This document shows, piece by piece, positions 1 to 7,675 of a stretch of 64,000 bases of DNA (position 1 is the stretch's first letter; the number at the start of each line of letters is the position of its first letter). Location: positions 124,001 through 188,000 of the forward strand of contig NZ_JACJPP010000020.1 of assembly GCF_014696135.1 (NCBI RefSeq), written 5' to 3'. The notes beneath the pieces are model-generated. The model ran no database searches. It worked only from the letters and a program-made list of their open reading frames with translations, and was not told where the DNA came from. A program made the translations under genes and the position numbers. This stretch comes from Nodosilinea sp. FACHB-141. Lineage in GTDB: Bacteria > Cyanobacteriota > Cyanobacteriia > Phormidesmidales > Phormidesmidaceae.

Positions 1-304
1 CTCCACCGCCGCCAAACGGGCCTGGGCCAATGCCTCCGCCTACCACGCTAGCAAGTGGGGCCTACTGGGCTTCTCTCAAGCGCTGCACGTAGAAGGGCGA
101 CCCCACAACATCAAAGTCACCTCTCTAATTGCCGGCGGTATGCGTACCCCGTTTTTGCTAGAGCGCTTTCCCGACATCGACCAGACCACCCTGCAAGACC
201 CCGCCAACGTAGCCGAGACCATTCGCTACCTGCTGATGCAGCCCCCCGGCACGGTGATCTCGGAGATGATGGTGCTGCCGATGAAGGAGACTTCGTGGCC
301 GTAG
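1..304 (+). CDS. SDR-family oxidoreductase, 3' end only
   Basis: This is the last 100 codons of a gene entering from the left edge, read in the frame whose TAG ends at 304. The visible part contains the short-chain dehydrogenase active-site motif YHASK (Tyr-x-x-x-Lys, about residues 14-18 of the fragment) followed by the usual WGLLGFSQAL helix. Downstream, the GGMRTPF segment fits the region after the active site of classical SDRs. The Rossmann nucleotide-binding half is outside the window, so cofactor and substrate cannot be judged. It is a probable cytoplasmic NAD(P)-dependent oxidoreductase. The next gene, gmhB, begins 226 bases later after a low-complexity spacer and need not be in the same operon. 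Confidence 0.8.
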   Translation, partial: STAAKRAWANASAYHASKWGLLGFSQALHVEGRPHNIKVTSLIAGGMRTPFLLERFPDIDQTTLQDPANVAETIRYLLMQPPGTVISEMMVLPMKETSWP

Positions 305-530
305 GGGAGTAGGGGAGTAGGCGGGTGGGAGGGTAGGGGGTAGGAGGGTGATGACTTGCTCAATGCCTTACTCCCACTTAGTCAAACGTCTTTCACCTTT
401 TCTCTGATCCATCCCATCTTCCTCACCTCCCCCACCTTTCATCTCCATCACTCTCCTACTCCACCACTCTCCCACCCTCCCAGTCATCTACGCTCCCACC
501 CATCTACCCATCCACTCCCCACCCCCTCCC
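302..530. repeat. G-rich then C-rich low-complexity spacer
   Basis: Bases 303-349 are a run of G tracts (GGGGAGTAGGGGAGTA followed by further GGG and GGGGG tracts), enough for an intramolecular G-quadruplex on the plus strand. Bases 419-530 are the opposite, strongly C-rich with CTCCCACC-type units, and could pair imperfectly with the G-rich part. I see no gene here. The C-rich stretch runs up to the gmhB start codon and leaves no recognisable Shine-Dalgarno. Confidence 0.6.
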
Positions 531-1115
531 ATGCTCCCCACGATTTTTCTTGACAAGGACGGCACCCTGCTCGAAGACGTGCCCTACAACGTTGACCCGG
601 CGCAGATGCGGCTGTGTGCTGGGGTGGTGACTGGGGTGCAGCGGCTGTATGAGGCGGGGTTTGCTCTAGTGGTGGTGACTAACCAGTCGGGGGTGGCGCG
701 GGGATATTTTGCGGAGGCGGCGATCGCCCCTATGGAGCGTCACCTCCGCCAGCTGTTGGGGGTGCCGATCGCGGGTTTTTACTACTGTCCCCACCATCCC
801 CAGGGCAGTGTGGCGGGCTATGCGTTGAGCTGTGACTGTCGCAAGCCTGAGCCGGGCATGCTGCTGCGAGCCCAGGCCGATCTGGGGCTCGACCTAGGCC
901 GCTCCTGGATGGTGGGAGACATTCTTAACGATGTGGAAGCGGGGCATCGGGCCGGGTGTCGCACCGTTTTGATTGACAACGGCAACGAGACCGAGTGGAT
1001 ATTGACGCCGGGGCGGGTGCCCCACCAGACTGCTCAGACCTTTGACCAAGCTGCCGACCTCATTCTTCAGCAGAGCTATGCTTACTCCAGACGTCCAGAC
1101 CCAGTGTTTCCCTAG
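531..1115 (+). CDS. gmhB: D-glycero-beta-D-manno-heptose-1,7-bisphosphate 7-phosphatase
   Basis: This is a HAD-superfamily phosphatase of 194 residues, the usual GmhB length. It should remove the 7-phosphate of heptose bisphosphate in the cytoplasmic ADP-heptose pathway. HAD motif I is FLDKDGTLLED at residues 6-16 with the nucleophile and acid/base aspartates. Motif II is VVTNQSGVARG, with the threonine at about residue 49. A zinc-loop-like CPHHP...CDC pattern follows at about residues 87-103. The late motif MVGDILNDVEAG supplies the metal-binding aspartates. The next gene, hldE, starts 38 bases before this stop codon, so the two are probably co-translated. The neighbouring kinase/adenylyltransferase and heptosyltransferase support the assignment; a histidinol-phosphatase-like HAD role is less likely. 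Confidence 0.9.
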   Translation: MLPTIFLDKDGTLLEDVPYNVDPAQMRLCAGVVTGVQRLYEAGFALVVVTNQSGVARGYFAEAAIAPMERHLRQLLGVPIAGFYYCPHHPQGSVAGYALSCDCRKPEPGMLLRAQADLGLDLGRSWMVGDILNDVEAGHRAGCRTVLIDNGNETEWILTPGRVPHQTAQTFDQAADLILQQSYAYSRRPDPVFP

Positions 1116-2580
1116 TTGGATCGATCGCTTTCCCCGCCTACGGGTGCTGGTGATTGGCGATGCCATTCTCGACAGCTACCTGCAAGGGGCCACCACTCGC
1201 CTCTGCCGCGAGGGGCCGGTGCCAATTGTCGATGTGGTGGAGGCCGAGCATGTGCCCGGCGGGGCGGCCAACGCGGCGGCCAATGTGGCCAGCCTGGGCG
1301 GCAATACCCACTTTCTGACGGTGATCGGGGATGACGCCCCGGGCGGCCAGCTCTGTGCGGAGCTGGAGCGGGTTGGGGTGCAGCTCGAGGGCGTGGTGCG
1401 ATCGCGCGATCGCCAGACCCTAGTCAAACAGCGCCTGCTGGCCGACAACCAGCTGCTAGTGCGCTTTGACCAGGGCAGCACGGCGGCAATTTCTCCCACT
1501 GAAGAAGATCGGCTGATCGAGCAGCTCAACCGGCAGTATCCGCTCTGCGATGCGGTGGTGATTTCGGACTACGCCTATGGGGTGCTCACGCCCCGGGTCA
1601 TTCTCCATTTGCAGCGGCTGCAAGGGCGCTATGCTCGCCTGCTGGTGGCCGACTCAAAACGGCTGAGAACCTACGCAGCCCTGGGGGTGACGGCAGTTAA
1701 ACCCAACTACGACGAGGCGATCGCCCTGCTGAATTTGCCCCGGCTATCTGGAACCCAGCGGGTTGAGCAAATGACCCGCCACGGCCAAGGGGTGCTGGCA
1801 GCCACCGGGGCCAAAATGGTGGCGATTACGCTCGATCGCGACGGGGCCCTAATCTTTTTGCAGGATGGCGCTGGGACGGTGGCGGACCCCGCCCGCACCT
1901 TTGCCGACCCGGCCCCCAGCGCCTATGCTACCGGGGCCGGTGACACCTATGTCGCCACCCTAGCCCTAGCCCTAGCCGCTGGAGCTGACCCCCACGGGGC
2001 GGCCTCGCTGGCGGCGACCGCCACGGGAATCATCGTCACCCAGCCGGGGACGACGCGCTGCGACCCTCTCACCCTGCGGCGCTCCCTGGCAGAGGGCAAC
2101 AAGCGCATTGCCGACCCTGCTGAGCTGACCTCGGTGGTGGCCCAGCAGCGTGCCCTGGGGCGGCGAATTGTGTTTACCAACGGCTGCTTTGACATTCTGC
2201 ACTCGGGCCACGTCACCTGCCTGGAGCAGGCCAAAGCTTTGGGGGATGTGCTGATCGTGGGGGTAAATACCGACGAGAGCATTCGCCAGCTCAAAGGACC
2301 CTCTCGACCGGTGAATGGATTGGTCGATCGGCTGACCGTGCTGGCCGCTCTAGGCTGCGTCGACTATGTCGTCCCCTTTGCTGATCTGGCACCTCGGGAA
2401 CTGATTCGCCTGATTGGCCCCGATGTCTACGCTAAGGGCGGCGACTACACCCGCCACTCACTGCCCGAAACCCCCCTGATTGAGGAGCTGGGCGGTGAGG
2501 TGGTGATTTTACCCTACCTGGGCGATCGCTCTACCACCAACCTAATTCAGCAGATTCGCACCACGCCGAGGGAGGCTTGA
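1078..2580 (+). CDS. hldE: Bifunctional heptose 7-phosphate kinase / heptose 1-phosphate adenylyltransferase
   Basis: This two-domain enzyme should perform the kinase and adenylyltransfer steps either side of GmhB, giving ADP-heptose. The N-terminal ribokinase-like domain (about residues 15-330) carries VPGGAANAAANVASLGG and the C-terminal PfkB signature TGAGDTYVATLALA with its catalytic aspartate. The C-terminal domain (about 350-495) has the nucleotidyltransferase signature GCFDILHSGHV. I place the start at the ATG at 1078; an in-frame ATG at 1042 exists but lies deeper inside gmhB. At about 500 residues it is close to the family length. Its TGA shares a base with the ATG of the following glycosyltransferase (TGATG), indicating coupling. 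Confidence 0.92.
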   Translation: MLTPDVQTQCFPSWIDRFPRLRVLVIGDAILDSYLQGATTRLCREGPVPIVDVVEAEHVPGGAANAAANVASLGGNTHFLTVIGDDAPGGQLCAELERVGVQLEGVVRSRDRQTLVKQRLLADNQLLVRFDQGSTAAISPTEEDRLIEQLNRQYPLCDAVVISDYAYGVLTPRVILHLQRLQGRYARLLVADSKRLRTYAALGVTAVKPNYDEAIALLNLPRLSGTQRVEQMTRHGQGVLAATGAKMVAITLDRDGALIFLQDGAGTVADPARTFADPAPSAYATGAGDTYVATLALALAAGADPHGAASLAATATGIIVTQPGTTRCDPLTLRRSLAEGNKRIADPAELTSVVAQQRALGRRIVFTNGCFDILHSGHVTCLEQAKALGDVLIVGVNTDESIRQLKGPSRPVNGLVDRLTVLAALGCVDYVVPFADLAPRELIRLIGPDVYAKGGDYTRHSLPETPLIEELGGEVVILPYLGDRSTTNLIQQIRTTPREA

Positions 2581-3704
2581 TGGACTGGAGTACGGCCCAA
2601 AACATTCTCTGCGTCCGCCTCGACAGTCTGGGAGACGTGCTGATGACCACCCCGGCCCTAGCGGCGATCAAGGCCACCCGACCTGACAGCAAACTGACGC
2701 TGATGACCTCGGCGTCCGGAGCGGCCTTGGCTCCCCAGCTAGCAATGGTGGATGATGTATGGGTCTACGATGCTCCCTGGCTCAAGGCTACAGCCCCGCG
2801 CCAAAATAGCCAGCCCGAGCAGGCGGTGATTGAGGAGCTGCGATCGCGCCAGTTTGACGCCGCCATTATTTTCACCGTCTATAGCCAAAACCCATTACCT
2901 ACGGCCTTTATGGCCTACATGGCCGACATTCCTCTGCGGCTGGCTTACTGTCGCGAAAACCCCTACCAGCTGCTCACCAACACCATCCGTGACCCCGAGC
3001 CCGAGCTGACTCGCCACGAGGTGCAGCGCCAGCTCGATCTCGTCGCCAGCGTCGGCTATCGCACAGTGGATGAACGATTGCAGATGACGGTGCCCCGATC
3101 AGCCCACCAGCGAGTTTCTAGCCTTTTAGAAAACCTGGGGCTAAGCTCTGTCAAGCCCTGGATTGTGGTGCACCCTGGGGCCTCGGCCCCCTCCCGGCGC
3201 TACCCGCCGGAGCTGTTTGCTGAGGTGGGGCGATCGCTTGCTAACCAGGGGATTGCCGTTGTCTTTACCGGCACCGCTGATGAAGGGGAACTGGTCGAAA
3301 GCATTCGCAACCAGATGGCTACCCCGTCTCACTCCCTAGTGGGGTTACTCACCCTGGCGGAACTGTCGGCCCTGCTCGCCGCCGCGCCCCTGCTGCTCTC
3401 AAACAACACCGGCCCCGTCCACATTGCCGCCGCCGTAGGCACCCCCGTGGTGGATCTCTACGCCCTAACCAACCTTCAGCACACCCCCTGGCAGGTGCCC
3501 CACCGGGTGCTGTTTCACGATGTGCCCTGCCGTCTCTGCTACCGCAGCATTTGCCCCGAGGGGCACCACAACTGCTTGCGCCTGGTGGAACCGGCAGCGG
3601 TGGTGGCAGCGGTGCTAGACCTGCTGCCCCTACGGACTCTGCCTAACAAATCCTTCCTCGGAGCCAGCTCGACCCTAGCCCTAGCCGAGGTTCAACCTGC
3701 ATAG
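2580..3704 (+). CDS. Glycosyltransferase family 9 (heptosyltransferase-like)
   Basis: This GT9 protein of 374 residues has the family N-terminal signature ILCVRLDSLGDVLMTTPAL and a C-terminal SNNTGPVHIAAAVGTPVV donor-binding motif. GT9 enzymes transfer heptose from ADP-heptose to lipopolysaccharide core or related glycans on the inner face of the cytoplasmic membrane. Synthesis genes for ADP-heptose lie immediately upstream and overlap by one base, which supports heptose as the donor; the acceptor is unknown. I prefer the ATG at 2580 over the preceding TTG at 2577 because it gives the TGATG junction. The end overlaps the convergent ASRT gene by 13 bases. Its N-terminal half closely resembles the second GT9 domain at 8970-9973, suggesting duplication. 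Confidence 0.88.
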   Translation: MDWSTAQNILCVRLDSLGDVLMTTPALAAIKATRPDSKLTLMTSASGAALAPQLAMVDDVWVYDAPWLKATAPRQNSQPEQAVIEELRSRQFDAAIIFTVYSQNPLPTAFMAYMADIPLRLAYCRENPYQLLTNTIRDPEPELTRHEVQRQLDLVASVGYRTVDERLQMTVPRSAHQRVSSLLENLGLSSVKPWIVVHPGASAPSRRYPPELFAEVGRSLANQGIAVVFTGTADEGELVESIRNQMATPSHSLVGLLTLAELSALLAAAPLLLSNNTGPVHIAAAVGTPVVDLYALTNLQHTPWQVPHRVLFHDVPCRLCYRSICPEGHHNCLRLVEPAAVVAAVLDLLPLRTLPNKSFLGASSTLALAEVQPA

Positions 3705-4063
3705 GCTATGGTGCTGAGCAGCGCGATGTCTGATCGGCGAGAATCGAGCCGGCTATGCTGCACCACAATGGGCACATCTGAGGCGATCGTGCTGGCGTAT
3801 TCGGTGCCCCGAGGCACCGCAGGGTCTTTCAGGTCATTGAACCGCACGTGCTTAGTACGCCGAGGAGCTACGACGATGTGGTAAGGGCCAACGGGTTCGC
3901 GATCGCTAAAATACAGCGTGATCTGCACATGGGCCTCCTGGTCAGAGGTGTTAAGCAGGCAGGCGGTCTCATGGCTGACAAACTCTGGCGGCCGGTCGGT
4001 GTCATCGGGGGGAATATAGCCCTCTGCGATCGCCCAGTAGGTTTTGCCGATGGGTTGTGCCAT
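3692..4063 (-). CDS. Sensory rhodopsin transducer (ASRT) family protein
   Basis: This protein of 123 residues closely resembles the soluble transducer of Anabaena sensory rhodopsin. It contains IGKTYWAIAEGYIPP, FVSHETACLLNTSD, YFSDREPVGPYHI, RRTKHVRFNDL, VPIVVQHSRLDSRR and the C-terminal LLSTIAYA, all family hallmarks. In Nostoc sp. PCC 7120 the homologue is a small tetrameric beta-sandwich protein that binds the photoreceptor and has been proposed to bind DNA. No rhodopsin gene is visible in this window, and this family also occurs without a rhodopsin and may bind small molecules. I choose the ATG at 4063, since AGGAG lies six bases upstream and the protein then starts like ASRT; another ATG lies at 4078. 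Confidence 0.88.
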   Translation of the reverse strand: MAQPIGKTYWAIAEGYIPPDDTDRPPEFVSHETACLLNTSDQEAHVQITLYFSDREPVGPYHIVVAPRRTKHVRFNDLKDPAVPRGTEYASTIASDVPIVVQHSRLDSRRSDIALLSTIAYAG

Positions 4064-4093
4064 AAAAATCTCCTGCATTTACTTTAGGAGATT
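4064..4093 (-). promoter_or_regulatory. Hairpin hiding the ASRT ribosome-binding site
   Basis: In the ASRT mRNA, AATCTCCT (4093-4086) pairs perfectly with AGGAGATT (4074-4067) across an 11-base loop. The right arm contains the AGGAG Shine-Dalgarno, and the start codon follows within a few bases. The stem would block ribosome binding unless melted or bound by a factor. There is no U-tract after it, so it is not a terminator. Confidence 0.55.
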
Positions 4094-4313
4094 AGCGATT
4101 TTGCCGAACGCCTACGTCTATCGAGGGAGCCAATTCAACGGATTTTGTCAGTTGGTTCAAAGGAAACGAGACCAACAAAATTGGTTTGTTGAGGAATATT
4201 TTCAGTCTTCAAAATTAAAGAGTGGCAGCTGAATCTCACCTCTAACAGAGGGCAATCTGAACGGTTCTTTCAATCCTAAAGGAGTGCCCCCTACAGGATT
4301 TAAGGACTAACCC

Positions 4314-5192
4314 ATGACAGGACGTCTAGATGGCAAAGTGGCCGTGATCACCGGAGCCGCTACCGGAATTGGCGAAGCGATCGCCCACAAATTTGCCCTC
4401 GAAGGGGCCAAGGTTTTAATCAACGGCCTGCCCGACGACCCGATTGAGGATGTCGCCCAAGCCATTCAGCAGCACGGTGGCGAGGTTGCAACCTACAAAG
4501 GTGATGTCTCCCAAACCGAAGAGGCTGAAGCTTGTGTGCAGGCGGCGATCGACGCCTTTGGCCATCTCGATATTTTGGTCAACAACGCTGGGGTGTTTTT
4601 AGTCACCGCTGAAACCCAAGACTATCCGGTCGATCTGTTCGATCGCACCATTCAGATGAATATTCGCTCGGCGTTTTTGATGACCAAATATGCCCTGCCC
4701 TACCTGCAAGAGAGTCGCGGCAATATTGTGTCGGCGGGCTCAGAGGCCGGGTTTAACGGGCTGGCCCAAAACGCTGTCTACGGCGGCACCAAAGGCTGGG
4801 TGCACTCCTTTATGAAGGGCGTTGCGGTGGAGCAGGCCAAGCACGGCGTGCGGGCCAACTGCGTCTGCCCCGGTGCGATCGACACCGCCTGGACCCACAA
4901 AGAAACCGGCCCCATGGATGAGCAAATGGAGGAAACCCTGATTCAGGCGACCCCGATGGGACGGCGGGGCACGGCAGAAGAAATGGCCAACGTCTACGCC
5001 TTTTTGGCATCGGATGAAGCCAGCTACGTTACCGGTGCGCTGTGGCTGGCCGATGGTGGTGTGACCGTCGCCAAAGGGCCCGTGGGCGAGCAGGTTCCCG
5101 ACGAACTCAAGCGCGAGCCCGCCGGTCAATTGTCTGACCTGCGCCACAGCCGCGAAGGACTCAAAAACAAGACCGTCAAGTCAATCAAGTAA
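4314..5192 (+). CDS. SDR-family oxidoreductase (glucose dehydrogenase-like)
   Basis: This is a classical short-chain dehydrogenase of 292 residues, a little longer than the usual 250. The nucleotide-binding motif TGAATGIGEA lies at about residues 13-22, NNAG at about 90-93, and the active-site tyrosine/lysine pair is in VYGGTKGW (about 156-163) with the catalytic serine before it in VSAGSEAG. The C-terminal LADGGVTVAKGP region is typical of tetrameric SDRs, and a polar tail of about 25 residues follows. It should be a soluble NAD(P)-dependent oxidoreductase of unknown substrate. AAGGA precedes the ATG by seven bases. It seems to be transcribed alone. Confidence 0.85.
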   Translation: MTGRLDGKVAVITGAATGIGEAIAHKFALEGAKVLINGLPDDPIEDVAQAIQQHGGEVATYKGDVSQTEEAEACVQAAIDAFGHLDILVNNAGVFLVTAETQDYPVDLFDRTIQMNIRSAFLMTKYALPYLQESRGNIVSAGSEAGFNGLAQNAVYGGTKGWVHSFMKGVAVEQAKHGVRANCVCPGAIDTAWTHKETGPMDEQMEETLIQATPMGRRGTAEEMANVYAFLASDEASYVTGALWLADGGVTVAKGPVGEQVPDELKREPAGQLSDLRHSREGLKNKTVKSIK

Positions 5193-5202
5193 GCCTTGGG
5201 CG

Positions 5203-5238
5203 TACAGCGCGCAGGCATCGTCTTCCCTTAGCGCTGTA
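5203..5238 (+). other. Inverted repeat downstream of the SDR gene
   Basis: TACAGCGC at 5203-5210 is complementary to GCGCTGTA at 5231-5238 with a 20-base loop. It begins ten bases after the SDR stop codon and may protect or terminate the transcript, but no U-tract follows, so a rho-independent terminator is not established. The rest of the gap to 5360 contains a degenerate GGGCAATGCCCCCCTACGG repeat and nothing else recognisable. Confidence 0.35.
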
Positions 5239-5360
5239 TACCCGCTCCAAGTTTTAGGTGGGCAATGCCCCCCTACGGCTGCAAAGCCTAAACCTGTACA
5301 ACGCTCTATCTGGAAGATTTTGATCGATAAGTCCCCCTGCCCCCTCACCCCTACCATGCC

Positions 5361-6167
5361 ATGCCCACCATCGACGTTCTTATTCCCACTTACAATCGAC
5401 CCGATGCTTTAGCCGTTACCCTGACTAGCCTGTGCGCCCAGACCTACAGAGACTTTCAGGTTATTGTGTCTGACCAGAGCGAAGATTACGATGTGGCTGA
5501 CAACGGCACGGTGCAGGCCGTTGCGCGGGTGCTGGCGGCTCACCACACCCCAGTTCGAATTCTCAAACACTTGCCCCGGCGAGGCATTGCCGAACAGCGG
5601 CACTTCTTGCTGAACCAGGCGACGGCTCCCTACGTGCTCTTTCTCGACGACGATGTGTTGCTAGAGCCTTGGGTGCTCAAGCTGCTGCTCAACACCATTG
5701 AGCGAGAAAGCTGCGGCTTTGTGGGCAACCCGCCAATCGGCCTAAGCTACATCGACGATGTGCGCCCCGATGAGCACCAGTCCTTAACCTTTTGGGAAGG
5801 CCCTGTACAGCCCGAAACCCTGCGCCAAGACACCCCCGAGTGGGAGCGCTGGCGACTCCATAATGCCGCCAACCCATACCACCTTCAGCAGCGGTTTGGT
5901 CTGACTCCCCACCGACCCAGCCCCTACCATGTGGCCTGGGTAGCGGGCTGCATATTATTTAACCGGGCTAAACTGCTGGCGACTGGGGGCTTTAGCTTTT
6001 GGCAAGACCTGCCCTCCGAGGCCTGTGGTGAAGACGTCTTAAGCCAGCAGCGGGTAATGCAGCGCTACGGCGGCTGTGGGGTGCTGCCTTCGGGAGCATA
6101 CCACCAAGAATTGCCCACGACTCTAAGCGATCGCAGCCAGAACGCTCCTAACCTGCTGCCGCTCTAA
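5361..6167 (+). CDS. Glycosyltransferase family 2
   Basis: This GT2-fold (GT-A) glycosyltransferase has 268 residues. The N-terminal strand is IDVLIPTYNRPDALAVTLTS, and the metal and sugar-nucleotide binding site is in YVLFLDDDVLLEP at about residues 92-104. Residues 190-240 (HVAWVAGCILFNR, then EDVLSQQR) fit the acceptor-binding part, with the late ED pair likely contributing the catalytic base. No membrane segment is evident, so it would act on a lipid-linked or nucleotide substrate in the cytoplasm. Its location between GT9 genes suggests a role in the same glycan, which is inference. It converges on the radical SAM gene across 106 bases holding a TTCAAGG/CCTTGAA hairpin-like repeat. Confidence 0.85.
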   Translation: MPTIDVLIPTYNRPDALAVTLTSLCAQTYRDFQVIVSDQSEDYDVADNGTVQAVARVLAAHHTPVRILKHLPRRGIAEQRHFLLNQATAPYVLFLDDDVLLEPWVLKLLLNTIERESCGFVGNPPIGLSYIDDVRPDEHQSLTFWEGPVQPETLRQDTPEWERWRLHNAANPYHLQQRFGLTPHRPSPYHVAWVAGCILFNRAKLLATGGFSFWQDLPSEACGEDVLSQQRVMQRYGGCGVLPSGAYHQELPTTLSDRSQNAPNLLPL

Positions 6168-6273
6168 GGGTCTAGGTGTTCAAGGTCTAGGGCATAAGGT
6201 TCAAGGCAGGTGATGGGCCTTATACCCTGAACCTTGAATCCCATAAACCCGTCACCTTTGGCTAACAAAGCAC

Positions 6274-7458
6274 TTAGGTCCAATAGAGAATTTTGGCTTG
6301 GGGAAACCGCTGCGCGATCGCTCCTTCAAAAAAGGTGCGCAGCTCGGTCATGGTGTCGCGATCATAGACGTACTTGGTGCCGCCAAACTTGTTGCGCTTG
6401 GTGGTGCGGGTTGACTCGTCTAGGTCGAGCTTGCTGTTGGGGTACCACTGCTCTAGCACGCCCTTAGAGCCGGGGGTAAACCGGTGAGAAATCAGCTCGA
6501 AGGTGAGGTCGCAGTCAAAATCGAGGGCGTTGGCGGCAGCTTCTAGCAACTGGCCATACTCGTCTTGCCAGTTCTCAATGGGCATGATGGGGGCGATCAC
6601 TAGCCCCACTGGGTAGCCGCCGCCACCCTGCTCTACCGGCAGAGCTAGCTTGCGAATGGCCTGTAACCGCTCAGTCACCGAGGCCGTGCCCCCCTCTAGC
6701 AGCCGGGAGACTGAGGCGGCATTAATGCTGAAGCGACAGCGGGTGTGGCCGTTGTGGGGCAGGGTGAGCAGGTCATCCACCTGATCAAACTTGGAGACCC
6801 AGCGCAGGTGAGCGCGATCGCGAGTGCCAAAGTAGCGAATGCACTCTGCCAGGCTGCCGGTGAGGTGCTCAATGCCCAGGGGGTCGGTGTAGCAGCTGAC
6901 CTCGTAGGTGGTGGGGCGATCGGGGTGCTCGTAGTGCTTGAGGTTGTCTAAGATCTGCGGCAGGTTAGCATAGGCACGAATCACGGGCGGCCCCTGGAGG
7001 CTACCCGCTAAGTAGCAGTACTGGCAGTGGGCCGGGCAACCCTGGGCCAGATGGAACTGCCAGTCGGCCGAGGGCGGAATTGGCGTCAACTTGAGCTGGC
7101 TAGCTGGGGCGGTGACTACGGCCAGAGTGCGCTTGGCGATCGCATAGGTCTCGCGCTCATTGTCTCCGCGCAGGCCGGTCAGACGGTTTTGCTTGAGATA
7201 TTCTACGGGCAGATCGAGGGCCTGCACGCGCTCTAAAATCTGCTGCCCCCAAGGCTCGTCTAGGGCGGCGGGGGTAAATAAAACCTGCTCTGGCAGCCAT
7301 CGACGGCGGCGAGAGGCGGCGTTGAGGGTAGCCGGTTGGGTGCTCTCAACAGTGGGTGCGGTTATGATCGATTGGGTCAAAACAGTTCGGTAAGAACGAC
7401 AGAGAATCGCTAATCTCTCTTGATCGTAAAGACCCCGCTGAGGCAAAGCATCATTCAA
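6274..7458 (-). CDS. Spore photoproduct lyase-like (SPL family) radical SAM protein
   Basis: The protein is about 394 residues. Its radical SAM cluster motif is CPAHCQYCYL at about residues 140-149, the three cysteines coordinating a [4Fe-4S] cluster that activates S-adenosylmethionine. Around it, WQFHLAQGC and YANLPQILDNL, together with the late TPGSKGVLEQWYP segment, match the SPL-like proteins widespread in cyanobacteria. True spore photoproduct lyase repairs UV-induced thymine lesions; a cyanobacterium does not form endospores, so the lesion or substrate here is not known. The first available start is a TTG at 7458 with no clear ribosome site, so the true start may lie further in. It shares a promoter region with the divergent GT9-GT9 gene. 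Confidence 0.78.
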   Translation of the reverse strand: MNDALPQRGLYDQERLAILCRSYRTVLTQSIITAPTVESTQPATLNAASRRRRWLPEQVLFTPAALDEPWGQQILERVQALDLPVEYLKQNRLTGLRGDNERETYAIAKRTLAVVTAPASQLKLTPIPPSADWQFHLAQGCPAHCQYCYLAGSLQGPPVIRAYANLPQILDNLKHYEHPDRPTTYEVSCYTDPLGIEHLTGSLAECIRYFGTRDRAHLRWVSKFDQVDDLLTLPHNGHTRCRFSINAASVSRLLEGGTASVTERLQAIRKLALPVEQGGGGYPVGLVIAPIMPIENWQDEYGQLLEAAANALDFDCDLTFELISHRFTPGSKGVLEQWYPNSKLDLDESTRTTKRNKFGGTKYVYDRDTMTELRTFFEGAIAQRFPQAKILYWT

Positions 7459-7519
7459 ATTACAGGTTCCGGGTCGGATCCCCAGCCCCTCTCTGCCCAG
7501 ATACCCGTATGTCCATTTC

Positions 7520-7541
7520 TTCCTAGGCCCTTCCCTAGGAA
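7520..7541. promoter_or_regulatory. Palindrome between divergent genes
   Basis: TTCCTAGG at 7520-7527 and CCTAGGAA at 7534-7541 form a perfect 8-base inverted repeat with a 6-base centre. It lies between the divergent SPL-like gene and the double GT9 gene. The arrangement is operator-like, but no regulator is linked to it. Confidence 0.3.
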
Positions 7542-7675
7542 AGATGCAGATTCTGATCTACACCAATATTTTGTTGAAAAGATATTTCCAACTCAGCCCA
7601 ACTGGTTTTGCATCTAGTTAAACACCGATTAGCGCCGCAACCCCAAAGCCTTGCTCCACTCTTCGCCTTTTCTCC

